Position numbers and translations under genes: made by a program. A stretch of DNA of 61,738 bases from Phycicoccus flavus. GTDB lineage: Bacteria > Actinomycetota > Actinomycetes > Actinomycetales > Dermatophilaceae. The stretch is from positions 1 to 61,738 of the forward strand of contig NZ_SAYU02000018.1 in NCBI RefSeq assembly GCF_004025965.2, read 5' to 3'. Below are positions 1-8,260 of the stretch, in pieces (position 1 is the first letter of the stretch; every line of letters starts with the position of its first letter). The notes under the pieces are model-generated. The model saw only the letters and a program-made list of their open reading frames with translations. It did not search any database and was not told the origin of the DNA.

Positions 1-959
1 TGGCCAAGCGGGCCGAGGAGCTCGCGGCCGCGGGCGTCGTCCCGCACGGGCTCCCGGCCCTGGTGTCCGCCGACCTGGACGCCGCGTCGGCCCGGGTGCG
101 GCCCGGCTATGTCGCCGGCAGCGAGGACCAGCGCGCCGCCGTCGAGCGGCTCGCCGCCGACCTGCGCGAGTTCGCCGAGCGCGAGGACCTGGCCCGGGTC
201 GTCGTCGTCAACGTCTCCTCGACCGAGGCGCCGGTGGACCCCCAGCCGGCGCACGAGGACCGCACCGCCCTGGAGGCGGCGTGGGACCGCGGCGAGTCGC
301 CGCTGCCCGCGTCGTCGGTCTACGCCGCGGCCGCCTTCGCCGCCGGCTGCGCGTTCGTCGACTTCACCCCGTCGGCCGGGGCCCGGCTGCCCGTCCTCGC
401 CGCCATGGCCGCCGAGGCCGGCCTGCCCTGGGGCGGCAGCGACGGCAAGACCGGCGAGACGCTGCTGAAGTCCGTCCTCGCGCCGATGTTCGCCATGCGC
501 GCGCTGCAGGTGCGCTCGTGGAGCGGCACGAACCTCCTCGGCGGCGGCGACGGGGCCACGCTGGCCTCGGCCGACGCCCGCGAGAGCAAGGCCCGCAGCA
601 AGGCCGCCGGGCTCGGGGCCATGCTCGGCTACCCCGTCGAGGGCCCGCTGCACATCGACGAGGTCACCGACCTCGGCGACTGGAAGACCGCCTGGGACCT
701 CGTGACCTTCGCCGGCTTCCTCGGCACCCGGATGACGCTGCAGTTCACCTGGCAGGGCTGTGACTCCGCGCTCGCCGCGCCCCTGGTCATCGACCTCGCC
801 CGGCTGCTCGACCTCGCCCTGCGCCGCGGCGAGAGCGGGCCGGTCGACGCCCTGGGGTTCTTCTTCAAGGACCCCGTCGGCTCCGACGAGCACGCGCTCG
901 CCGCGCAGCACGACGCCCTGCGCACCTGGGTGCGGACCGGGACGGCCGTGACGCCGTGA
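1..959 (+). CDS. Inositol-3-phosphate synthase family protein, 5'-truncated by the window edge
   Basis: The reading frame is open from base 3 without a start, so the N-terminus lies upstream; 318 residues are visible. The family converts glucose-6-phosphate to 1L-myo-inositol-1-phosphate with NAD. The fragment carries the typical C-terminal half: a stretch reading GGSDGKTGETLLK followed by SWSGTNLLGGGDG, the signature around the active-site lysines and NAD contacts of this family. Its TGA overlaps the next start (GTGA), so it is the first visible gene of a tightly coupled operon. In Ebo-type clusters such a synthase probably makes or modifies a cyclitol or sugar-phosphate head group; that role is inferred from context, and primary inositol synthesis is the alternative. 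Confidence 0.85.
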   Translation, partial: AKRAEELAAAGVVPHGLPALVSADLDAASARVRPGYVAGSEDQRAAVERLAADLREFAEREDLARVVVVNVSSTEAPVDPQPAHEDRTALEAAWDRGESPLPASSVYAAAAFAAGCAFVDFTPSAGARLPVLAAMAAEAGLPWGGSDGKTGETLLKSVLAPMFAMRALQVRSWSGTNLLGGGDGATLASADARESKARSKAAGLGAMLGYPVEGPLHIDEVTDLGDWKTAWDLVTFAGFLGTRMTLQFTWQGCDSALAAPLVIDLARLLDLALRRGESGPVDALGFFFKDPVGSDEHALAAQHDALRTWVRTGTAVTP

Positions 960-1846
960 CCCTCGCCGACCTCGCGGAGCTGGTCCGGGCCCCCGCCGCG
1001 CTCACCGTCCCGGGCGACTCGCTCGCCGGGGGCGCGGCGGCGGGCTGGCCCGGCGGTGCGCGGTCGGCGGTCCTGCCCCTGGCCTCGGTGAGCCTGTACT
1101 GGGCCGGCATGGCCCTCAACGACTGGGCCGACCGCGACCTCGACGCGCTCGAGCGGCCCGAGCGGCCGATCCCCTCCGGGCGGGTCCGCCCGCGCACGGC
1201 GCTGGGGCTCGCCGCGGCGCTGTCCGCGGCGGGGGTCGGGCTGGCCGCCGCCGGCGGGGGCCCCCGGGCCGCCGCGCTCGCCACCGTCCTCGCGGGGGCC
1301 GTCTGGGCCTACGACCTGTCGCCGAAGTCCGGACCGGTGAGCACCGCCGTCATGGCGAGCACCCGCGGGCTCGACGTCCTCCTCGGGGCGGCCGCCGGCG
1401 GCCGGGCGGGGCTGCGCGCCGCCGCGGGGCCCGCCGCCCTGCTCACCCTGCACACCGCGGGGGTCACGGCCCTGAGCCGCGGCGAGGTCCGCGGCACCTC
1501 CGCGCTCGTCGCCCGCGGCGCCCTCGCGACCACCGGTGCCGTCGCCGCGGCGACCCCGTTCCTCGCCCTGGCCCCGAACGGCTCGGGCCTGCCCCGGACG
1601 GTCCGGGCCGCCGTCGCCACCGTGGGCACCGGCCTCTACGCCGCCGCCGTCGGACGGGCGCAGGCCCGCGCCGTCGAGGAGCCGACCGCCGCCACCGCGC
1701 GGGCGGCGACGGTCTCCGGCATCCGCGGCATGGTCCCGCTGCAGACCGCGCTGCTCGGTGCGGCCGGCGCCCCCCGGGTCGCGGCCGGCCTGGCCGCGCT
1801 CACCTGGTCCGCGAGATCGCTGACGCGGAGGGGGACGCCGACATGA
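956..1846 (+). CDS. eboC: EboC, UbiA-like prenyltransferase (SCO3242 type)
   Basis: A 296-residue integral membrane protein of the UbiA superfamily, which joins a prenyl diphosphate to an acceptor. The first aspartate-rich motif is visible near residue 55 (NDWADRDLD), followed by the ERPIPSGR stretch typical of UbiA enzymes; the second motif (YDLSPKSG, then STRGLDVLLG) is weaker. Hydrophobic Ala/Val/Leu segments run through the chain. The GTG start overlaps the previous stop by four bases, and the end overlaps the next ATG. EboC occurs in Ebo clusters, linked to export of the scytonemin precursor in cyanobacteria and to a nematode-repelling trait in Pseudomonas. The substrate here is unknown. 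Confidence 0.8.
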   Translation: MTLADLAELVRAPAALTVPGDSLAGGAAAGWPGGARSAVLPLASVSLYWAGMALNDWADRDLDALERPERPIPSGRVRPRTALGLAAALSAAGVGLAAAGGGPRAAALATVLAGAVWAYDLSPKSGPVSTAVMASTRGLDVLLGAAAGGRAGLRAAAGPAALLTLHTAGVTALSRGEVRGTSALVARGALATTGAVAAATPFLALAPNGSGLPRTVRAAVATVGTGLYAAAVGRAQARAVEEPTAATARAATVSGIRGMVPLQTALLGAAGAPRVAAGLAALTWSARSLTRRGTPT

Positions 1847-2706
1847 GCCTGCGCTTCGGGTACGGCCTCAACGGCTTCGCGGACCACCGGCTCGAGGACG
1901 CCCTCGTCGTCCTCGCCGAGCTGGGGTACGACGGCGTCGCCCTGACCCTCGACCACGCCCACCTCGACCCGTGCGGCCCCGGGCTCGCGCAGCGGGTGGA
2001 CCACGCGCGGCGGCTGCTCGAGCGCTTCGACCTCGACGTCGTCGTCGAGACCGGGGGCCGCTACGTCCTCGACGCCCGGAACAAGCACCACCCGACCTTC
2101 GTCAGCGACGTGGGCGCGCACCGGCGCATCGACCTCGTCGCCACCGCCCTGCGGGTCGCCCGCGACCTCGGCGCGCCGGTCGCGTCCTGCTGGAGCGGCA
2201 CGCTGCCCCCGACGGCGACCGCCGAGCAGGGTCACGCCCGGGTCCGCCGGGCCGTCGAGCAGCTGCTCCCGGTCGCCGACGAGGTGGGGGTCACCCTCGC
2301 CCTGGAGCCCGAGCCGGGCATGTTCCTCGAGCGGGTCGGGGACGTCGCGGGCGTCGTCGAGGCCTTCGGCCGGCCGCGCCGGCTCGGGCTGACCGTCGAC
2401 GTCGGGCACCTGGTCTGCACGGAGGACGAGCGGCCCGAGGACGTCGTGCGCCGCCACGGGGACCTCATCGCGAACGTCCAGATCGACGACATGGTCCGCG
2501 GCGTCCACGAGCACCTGCCCTTCGGCGACGGCGAGGTGGACCTGCCCGACGTCCTCGCCGCGCTCGACGACATCGCCTTCGGCGGGCTCGTCCACGTCGA
2601 GCTCCCCCGGCACTCCTTCGCCGCGCCCGTGCTCGCGGCCCAGAGCATCCGGGCGCTGCGCGAGGGCGCCCACACCGCAGACCGACTCACGAGGAGGACC
2701 TCATGA
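1843..2706 (+). CDS. Sugar phosphate isomerase/epimerase-like TIM barrel
   Basis: A 287-residue cytoplasmic protein of the xylose-isomerase-like (AP endonuclease 2) TIM-barrel family. Metal-ligand-type residues are visible at barrel strand ends: LEPEPGMF, the VDVGHL stretch, QIDDMV and HVELPRHSF near the C-terminus. It has no signal peptide. It is coupled by ATGA overlaps to eboC before and eboA after, so it should act on the same small molecule. It is a second barrel of this fold in the operon, distinct from EboE at 4168. Enzymes of this family isomerise, epimerise or dehydrate sugars and cyclitols; the actual reaction cannot be read from the sequence. Confidence 0.75.
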   Translation: MSLRFGYGLNGFADHRLEDALVVLAELGYDGVALTLDHAHLDPCGPGLAQRVDHARRLLERFDLDVVVETGGRYVLDARNKHHPTFVSDVGAHRRIDLVATALRVARDLGAPVASCWSGTLPPTATAEQGHARVRRAVEQLLPVADEVGVTLALEPEPGMFLERVGDVAGVVEAFGRPRRLGLTVDVGHLVCTEDERPEDVVRRHGDLIANVQIDDMVRGVHEHLPFGDGEVDLPDVLAALDDIAFGGLVHVELPRHSFAAPVLAAQSIRALREGAHTADRLTRRTS

Positions 2707-3290
2707 CCTGGACCGACGACGCACGACGGTCGGTGGCGGCCGACGGGGAGAGCGTGCTCGCCCTCTTCCCCGCCGCGGCCCGGCACGCCCGCACCGAGGG
2801 GCTCGACGGCGAGCGGGTGCGCGCCGACCTGCTCGTCGCCATCCCCGGGCCGGTCGACGAGGTCGCCCGGCTCGTCACCCTCGTCTACCAGCGCGGCGAC
2901 AACGTCGAGAAGCTCGCGGTGCTGCGCGCCCTGCCCGACCTCGACCACTCCACCGGGCGGCGCCCGCCGGTCGGTGGCGCGCTCGTCGACCTCCTGCGGG
3001 ACGCCCTGCGCACCAACGACACCCGGCTGGTCGGGGCGGCCCTCGGGCGCTACGGCGCCGACCACCTCGAGGCCCCCACCTGGCGGCAGGGCGTCGTCAA
3101 GGCGCTCTTCACCGGCGTCCCGCTCGACGAGGTCGAGGAGCTCTCGACCCGCTCCGACGCGACGCTGCGCCGGATGGTCGCCGACCTCGTCGCCGAGCGC
3201 CGCGCCGCCGGCCGCGACGTGCCGGACGACGCCTGGCGGGTGGTCGACGCCGACGCGGCCGAGGCCACCGTCCCGGGGAGGGCGTCGTGA
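2703..3290 (+). CDS. eboA: EboA domain protein
   Basis: A 195-residue soluble alpha-helical protein. I assign it to EboA from its length, its position in the operon and stretches such as RLVTLVYQRGDNVEKLAVLRALPDLD and a later KALFTGVPLDEVEEL, which resemble EboA proteins. No catalytic motif or membrane segment is apparent. The ATG overlaps the preceding TGA (ATGA) and is preceded by a good GAGGA ribosome site, so the start is firm. EboA has no known biochemical activity. The residues suggest HEAT-like or helical-bundle packing, perhaps a scaffold; that is inference. Confidence 0.72.
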   Translation: MTWTDDARRSVAADGESVLALFPAAARHARTEGLDGERVRADLLVAIPGPVDEVARLVTLVYQRGDNVEKLAVLRALPDLDHSTGRRPPVGGALVDLLRDALRTNDTRLVGAALGRYGADHLEAPTWRQGVVKALFTGVPLDEVEELSTRSDATLRRMVADLVAERRAAGRDVPDDAWRVVDADAAEATVPGRAS

Positions 3291-4168
3291 GGATCGTCGA
3301 CCCGCACATCCACATGACCTCGCGGACCACCGACGACTACGAGCGGATGCACGCCGCCGGCGTCCGGGTCGTCGTCGAGCCGTCCTTCTGGCTCGGGCAG
3401 CCGCGCACGAGCGTCGGCACCTTCTGCGACTACTTCGACTCCATCCTCGGCTGGGAGCCCTTCCGCGCCCAGCAGTTCGGCATCGCCCACTTCGCGACGA
3501 TCGGCCTGAACCCCAAGGAGGCCAACGACCCGCGCTGCCGCGAGGTGCTCACCGAGCTGCCGCGCTACCTCGAGAAGGACCGGGTCGTGGCCGTCGGGGA
3601 GCTCGGGTACGACTCGATGACGCGCGAGGAGGACGAGGTCTTCGCCCACCAGCTGGCGCTCGCCGTCGAGCACGGCCTCCCGGCCCTGGTCCACACCCCG
3701 CACCGCGACAAGCTGGCCGGCACCCGGCGCACCCTCGACGTCGTCCGCGAGTCGGGCCTCGCGCCCGGGCGGGTCCTCGTCGACCACCTCAACGAGGTCA
3801 CCGTCGGCGAGGTCGCGGGCAGCGGCTGCTGGATGGGCTTCTCCATCTATCCCGACACCAAGATGGACCCGCACCGGATGGTCGCCGTCCTGCGGGAGTA
3901 CGGCCTCGAGCGGATGGTCGTCAACTCGGCCGCGGACTGGGGGCGCAGTGACCCCCTGCTCACGCTGCGCACCGCCGAGGCCATGCTCGAGGGCGGGTTC
4001 ACCGAGGACGACGTCGACCGCGTCCTGTGGCGCAACCCCGTCGAGTTCTACGGGCAGAGCGAGCGCCTCGACCTCGACGGCGTGCTCGAGGCCGGCGAGC
4101 CGGTGGCGGCGACGTCGGGCGCGACCTTCGAGGGCAACTCCGTGCTGCGCGGGTCGCGGGACGCCTGA
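3287..4168 (+). CDS. eboB: EboB, TatD-like metal-dependent hydrolase
   Basis: A 293-residue amidohydrolase-superfamily barrel. The HxH metal motif is at the start (DPHIHM, residues 5-10), followed by VGELGYD (bridging Glu), HTPHRDK (His), DHLNE (His) and NSAADWG (Asp) in the order found in TatD proteins. The start is the GTG of a GTGA overlap with eboA; the stop shares one base with the next ATG (TGATG). Ebo clusters routinely encode such a protein. Known TatD proteins are nucleases or deacylases, but the role in Ebo clusters is not established, and a small-molecule hydrolase is equally possible. Confidence 0.8.
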   Translation: MRIVDPHIHMTSRTTDDYERMHAAGVRVVVEPSFWLGQPRTSVGTFCDYFDSILGWEPFRAQQFGIAHFATIGLNPKEANDPRCREVLTELPRYLEKDRVVAVGELGYDSMTREEDEVFAHQLALAVEHGLPALVHTPHRDKLAGTRRTLDVVRESGLAPGRVLVDHLNEVTVGEVAGSGCWMGFSIYPDTKMDPHRMVAVLREYGLERMVVNSAADWGRSDPLLTLRTAEAMLEGGFTEDDVDRVLWRNPVEFYGQSERLDLDGVLEAGEPVAATSGATFEGNSVLRGSRDA

Positions 4169-5358
4169 TGCGCCTGCGCCACGCCGACGGCACCGTCGTC
4201 CACCTCGCGTACTGCACGAACGTGCACGCGGGGGACGACCTCGAGGACGTCCTGAACCACCTCGACCGCTTCTGCCTGCCCGTCCGGCGGCACCTCGGGG
4301 TCGACCTGCTCGGCGTCGGGCTGTGGCTCGCCGCACCGGCGGCCGCCGCCCTGGCCGCGGACCCGGCGGCGACGGCCCGGCTGCGGACCGCCCTGGAGGA
4401 GCGCGGCCTGGAGACGGTGACCCTCAACGGCTTCCCCTACCGCGGGTTCCAGGAGCCGGTCGTCAAGCACCGCGTCTACCACCCGGACTGGGCCGACCCG
4501 GCGCGCCTGCGCTACACCCTCGACTGCGCCGAGGCGCTCGCCGGGCTGCTGCCCGACGACGCCGCCCGCGGCAGCGTCTCGACGCTCCCCTTCGCGTGGC
4601 GCACCCCGTGGGAGGAGGAGTCGGCGCAGCGGGCCGCCGCGAACCTGGCCCGCCTCGGCGAGGGGCTCGCCGACCTGGAGCAGCGCACCGGCCGCACCGT
4701 GCGGGTGGGGATGGAGCCCGAGCCCGGCTGCGTCGTCGAGACGACGTCGGACGCCGTGCGCCACCTCGGGGACGTCGACCACGAGCGGGTCGGGGTCACC
4801 CTCGACCTCTGCCACCTGGCCACCGGCTTCGAGGACCCCGACGCCGCCGTGGCCCGGGTCGGCGACGCCGGGCTGTCCGTCGTCAAGGCCCAGGTGTCCG
4901 CGGCGCTGCAGGGGGCGGACCCCTCCGACCCGGACACCCTCACCGCCCTCGCCGACTTCGACGAGTCCCGCTTCCTGCACCAGGTGCGCGGCCGCGAGGC
5001 CGACGGCACCGTCCGCAGCCGGGACGACCTGCCGGACGCCCTGCGCGGCGACGCGCCGCTGCCGGTGCGTGCCGACGGCGTCCCCGTGCCCTGGCGGGTC
5101 CACGTCCACGTGCCGCTCGGGGCCGAGCTGGAGGCCCCGCTCGACTCCACCCTCGCCGACACCTGCGCCTCGCTGGAGGCCCTCGTCGGCGGACCGTCCC
5201 CCCGGACCGACCACCTCGAGGTCGAGACCTACACGTGGGGGGTCCTGCCGGACCACCTGCGCCCGAGCACCGACGACGAGCTCGCCGCCCGCATCGCGGG
5301 CGAGCTCGGCTGGGCCCGGGACGTCCTGGTCGACCTCGGACTCAAGGAGCTGCCATGA
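4168..5358 (+). CDS. eboE: EboE, metabolite-traffic protein (TIM barrel)
   Basis: A 396-residue protein matching EboE: an N-terminal motif YCTNVHAGDDLEDV, then TLNGFPYRGFQEPVVKHRVYHPDW, which is strongly characteristic of the family, and barrel residues such as GMEPEPGCVVE, VTLDLCHL and VVKAQVSAAL. The C-terminus has the DHLEVETYTWGVLP signature. The fold is xylose-isomerase-like and no signal peptide is present. The ATG is placed by the one-base overlap with the eboB stop; the ATGA at the end couples it to eboF. In cyanobacteria the Ebo genes are needed for moving a biosynthetic precursor across the membrane; the enzymatic step is unknown. Confidence 0.85.
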   Translation: MRLRHADGTVVHLAYCTNVHAGDDLEDVLNHLDRFCLPVRRHLGVDLLGVGLWLAAPAAAALAADPAATARLRTALEERGLETVTLNGFPYRGFQEPVVKHRVYHPDWADPARLRYTLDCAEALAGLLPDDAARGSVSTLPFAWRTPWEEESAQRAAANLARLGEGLADLEQRTGRTVRVGMEPEPGCVVETTSDAVRHLGDVDHERVGVTLDLCHLATGFEDPDAAVARVGDAGLSVVKAQVSAALQGADPSDPDTLTALADFDESRFLHQVRGREADGTVRSRDDLPDALRGDAPLPVRADGVPVPWRVHVHVPLGAELEAPLDSTLADTCASLEALVGGPSPRTDHLEVETYTWGVLPDHLRPSTDDELAARIAGELGWARDVLVDLGLKELP

Positions 5359-6755
5359 CCACGCCCCGCCCCGTCCTCCTGCTCGACGTCGTCGGGCTCA
5401 CCCCCCGCGCCCTGGCCGACATGCCCCGGCTCTCGCGGCTCGCCGCCGAGGGCTCGCAGGCGGCGCTGGCGACCGTCCTGCCGGCGGTGACGTGCACCGT
5501 CCAGTCGACCTTCCTCACCGGCGCCCCGCCCGCCGAGCACGGTGCGGTCGGCAACGGCTGGTTCTTCCGCGACCTCGGCGAGGTGATGTTCTGGCGCCAG
5601 CCGAACAGCCTCGTCGCGGGCGAGAAGCTCTGGGACCTGCTGCGCCGGGCCCACCCCGGGGCCCGGGTCGCCAACGTCTGCTGGTGGTACGCGATGGGCA
5701 TGGACGTCGACACCCTCGTGACGCCCCGGCCGGTCTACCACGCGGACGGCCGCAAGTCGCCGGACTGCTACACCCGGCCGGCCTGGCTGCGCGACGACCT
5801 CACCGCCGCCCTCGGCGAGTTCCCGCTCTTCCAGTACTGGGGGCCGACGGCGTCGATCGCGTCCTCCCGCTGGATCGTCGGCGCCACCCGGCGCCTCCTG
5901 CCCGAGCACGACCTCACGATGGCCTACCTGCCGCACCTGGACTACGACCTCCAGCGTTTCGGCCCGCGCTCGGAGCAGGCGCGCCAGGCCGCGCGGGACC
6001 TCGACGAGGTCCTCGCCCCGCTGCTCGACGACGCCGAGCAGCTCGGGGTCGAGGTGGTCGTCGTCAGCGAGTACGGCATCACCGAGGTCGACCGGCCGGT
6101 GCACCTCAACCGGGTGCTGCGCCGGGCCGGCCTGCTCGAGGTCCACACCCAGGCGGGCATGGAGTACCTCGACCCGTGGGCCTCGCGCGCCTTCGCCGTC
6201 GCCGACCACCAGGTCGCGCACGTCTACGTCCGTGACGGCGAGGACCTCGAGCACGTGCGCACCCTGCTGGAGCGGGAGCCCGGTGTCGAGGCCGTCCTGG
6301 ACCGGGCGGGTCAGGCCGAGCAGGGACTGGACCACGAGCGCAGTGGCGACCTCGTCGTCGTCGCCGCCCCGACCGCCTGGTTCACCTACTACTACTGGCT
6401 CGACGACGGCCGCGCGCCCGACTTCGCCCGCGGCGTCGAGATCCACCGCAAGCCCGGCTACGACCCCGCGGAGCTGTTCTTCGACCCCGCGGACCGCTCG
6501 GCCAAGGCGCGGGCGGGCCTCTCGCTCGTCCGCAAGAAGGTCGGCCTGCGCTACGCGATGCGCGTCGTGCCGCTGGACGCGCGCTGGGTCAAGGGCAGCC
6601 ACGGCCGCCTCCCCGACGACGCCCAGGACGGCCCCGTCGTCCTCACCTCCGCGGCCGGCCGGGTCCACGGCACGGTCGCCGCCACCGAGGTCCGAGACCT
6701 CGTCCTCAGCACCGCCGGCGCCGAGTCGCCGGTGGAGGTGGTCACCTCCCGGTGA
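5355..6755 (+). CDS. eboF: EboF-like alkaline phosphatase superfamily phosphodiesterase
   Basis: A 466-residue protein of the nucleotide pyrophosphatase/phosphodiesterase branch of the alkaline phosphatase superfamily. The nucleophile region is PAVTCTVQSTFLTGAPPAEHG, then LPHLDYDLQRFGP, SEYGI and DHQVAHVYV. The usual SDHG ligand pair is replaced by SEYG, which I remember as a trait of this subfamily rather than decay. No export signal is evident. It is the last gene of the overlapping chain and is followed by two hairpins at 6737-6787, so the operon probably ends here. It likely removes or hydrolyses a phosphoester on the cluster product (inference). Confidence 0.78.
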   Translation: MTTPRPVLLLDVVGLTPRALADMPRLSRLAAEGSQAALATVLPAVTCTVQSTFLTGAPPAEHGAVGNGWFFRDLGEVMFWRQPNSLVAGEKLWDLLRRAHPGARVANVCWWYAMGMDVDTLVTPRPVYHADGRKSPDCYTRPAWLRDDLTAALGEFPLFQYWGPTASIASSRWIVGATRRLLPEHDLTMAYLPHLDYDLQRFGPRSEQARQAARDLDEVLAPLLDDAEQLGVEVVVVSEYGITEVDRPVHLNRVLRRAGLLEVHTQAGMEYLDPWASRAFAVADHQVAHVYVRDGEDLEHVRTLLEREPGVEAVLDRAGQAEQGLDHERSGDLVVVAAPTAWFTYYYWLDDGRAPDFARGVEIHRKPGYDPAELFFDPADRSAKARAGLSLVRKKVGLRYAMRVVPLDARWVKGSHGRLPDDAQDGPVVLTSAAGRVHGTVAATEVRDLVLSTAGAESPVEVVTSR

Positions 6756-6787
6756 CCACCTGGCCGGGGGAGGAGCGCCTCCCGGCC
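6737..6787 (+). terminator. Double hairpin after eboF
   Basis: Hairpin one has perfect 10-bp arms at 6737-6746 and 6751-6760 (GGTGGTCACC with its complement), loop TCCC, and contains the eboF stop region. Hairpin two has arms at 6762-6773 and 6778-6787 (GGCCGGG then GAGG against CCTCCCGGCC, one bulged G), loop AGCG. Neither is followed by a T-run, as is common in high-GC actinobacteria. It separates the Ebo operon from thuA. Confidence 0.6.
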
Positions 6788-6846
6788 GGACCGCCCGGCG
6801 GTGGACAGCCGCCGGAAGAAACACCCGATGACAGGGAGATCCAGAC

Positions 6847-8049
6847 ATGACAACGACACAGCGACGTGTCAGCACGGCACGTCTCGGTGCCGGCCTGGCC
6901 GCCGGGGCCGCGCTCCTCGTGGGCCTCACCGGCGCCCCGGCCACGGCGGCCGCTCCCGCGGCCGTCCCGCAGGCGGCACCGCAGGCCGCGGCGCCGAAGG
7001 CCGACGAGGAGAGCGGCGAGTACAAGGTGCTCGTCGTGGGCAAGACGCTCGGCTTCCGCCACTCGCACATCGACGAGACGACGCACGCCGTCATCGAGAT
7101 GGGCGAGGAGAACGGCTTCACCGTCGACGTGTGGGACCCGCCGAACACCTCCGGTGGGTGGTGGGGACCCGGCTCGCCGGGTCAGCCCGAGCTGACGATG
7201 GACAGCACCCCGTTCACGAGCGCCGAGGACCTCTCGCAGTACGCGACGATCCTCTTCGCCTCCCCGGTCGACAACACCAACGACCTCGACCCGAACAAGC
7301 CCCGTCTGCTGAACGACTCCGAGCTCGCCGCCTTCCAGGGCTACATCCGCGGCGGCGGCGGGTACGTCGGGCTGCACGCGGCGACGGACACGATGCACAG
7401 CGTGCCCTGGTACAGCGAGCTCTCGGGCGGTGGGGCGCGCTTCGCGAACCACCCGCGTCAGCAGACGGCGACCATGGTCGTCGAGGACCCGACGCACCCG
7501 TCGACGGAGCACCTGCCGCTGCAGTGGGAGCGCTACGACGAGTGGTACAACTTCACCGCCAACCCGCGTGACGACGTGCGGGTGCTCATCACGCTGGACG
7601 AGTCGACGTACTCGGGCGGCCGGATGGGTGAGGACCACCCGATCGCGTGGTGCCACAACTTCGAGGGCGGACGCGCCTGGTACGAGGGCGCCGGCCACGT
7701 CGACTCCTCGTACTCCGACCCCGTCTTCCTCGAGCACCTCCGTGGTGGCATCGAGTGGACGGCCGGCAAGGTCGACGGTGGCGGCGACTGCGTGACCTTC
7801 GCCGAGGTCGAGGAGTGGCTCGAGGCCGCCGACGACGGGTCGGTGCGCTCGCAGCACCTCCTGGCCCAGCTCGCCGAGCGCCTGGACGCGGCCGAGGCCG
7901 CGGCCGACGCGGGTGACCGGGACGCGGCCCTCGCCGCGCTGCGGACCGCCCGGGGCAAGGCCAACGGCCTGACCGGTGGGCAGGAGATCTCGGGCAAGAT
8001 CGCCGACCTCGTCGAGTGGCAGGAGGGGCTCGCGAAGGCCGGTCTCTGA
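6847..8049 (+). CDS. Secreted ThuA-domain protein
   Basis: A 400-residue exported protein. Residues 1-36 form a Sec-type signal ending in Ala-rich GAPATAAAP. The ThuA domain spans about residues 55-305: KVLVVGKTLGFRHSHIDETTHAV, YIRGGGGYVGLHAATDTM, HPRQQTATMVVEDPTHP, DHPIAWCHNFEGGRAWYEGAGH. ThuA proteins have a class-I glutamine-amidotransferase-like fold and act in 3-keto-disaccharide metabolism in rhizobia. The C-terminal 80 residues are helical and end in a GQEISGKIADLVEWQ stretch like a FIMAH domain. A GGGAGA ribosome site lies 7 bases before the ATG. The next genes, also exported, suggest extracellular sugar oxidation. Confidence 0.85.
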   Translation: MTTTQRRVSTARLGAGLAAGAALLVGLTGAPATAAAPAAVPQAAPQAAAPKADEESGEYKVLVVGKTLGFRHSHIDETTHAVIEMGEENGFTVDVWDPPNTSGGWWGPGSPGQPELTMDSTPFTSAEDLSQYATILFASPVDNTNDLDPNKPRLLNDSELAAFQGYIRGGGGYVGLHAATDTMHSVPWYSELSGGGARFANHPRQQTATMVVEDPTHPSTEHLPLQWERYDEWYNFTANPRDDVRVLITLDESTYSGGRMGEDHPIAWCHNFEGGRAWYEGAGHVDSSYSDPVFLEHLRGGIEWTAGKVDGGGDCVTFAEVEEWLEAADDGSVRSQHLLAQLAERLDAAEAAADAGDRDAALAALRTARGKANGLTGGQEISGKIADLVEWQEGLAKAGL

Positions 8050-8057
8050 CCGACCAC

Positions 8058-8103
8058 GACCCCGCGACACGGGGTCCGGGACCGACGACGCACGTCGGTC
8101 CCG
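8058..8103 (+). terminator. Double hairpin after thuA-type gene
   Basis: Two stem-loops are directly abutted: 8058-8076 (7-bp arms GACCCCG/CGGGGTC, loop CGACA) and 8077-8103 (perfect 11-bp arms CGGGACCGACG/CGTCGGTCCCG, loop ACGCA). No T-run follows. It is a likely intrinsic terminator for the ThuA gene. Confidence 0.7.
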
Positions 8104-8189
8104 GGCCCGGGTCCGGCGCACCTACCGGCAGGTCAGGGCCCGGTCGTGGCCGCTTCTGACCGCATCCGAAAACTCTTTTGCTCTCCGAG

Positions 8190-8253
8190 TGGACACTTTT
8201 GTTGCCCTGCAATACGTTAGTCCGCGGAGCGCCTGTCAACGACGACTAGGAGA
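8190..8253 (+). promoter_or_regulatory. Sigma-70-type promoter and SD for the sugar dehydrogenase gene
   Basis: TGGACA at 8190-8195 is 17 bases before TACGTT at 8213-8218, close to the TTGACA/TAnnnT pattern. The surrounding 60 bases are clearly AT-richer than the flanks. A start near 8225 would give a leader of about 35 bases containing AGGAG at 8249-8253, 7 bases before the GTG. Together with the terminators upstream, this suggests that the dehydrogenase has its own transcript. Confidence 0.5.
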
Positions 8254-8260
8254 CACCCCT

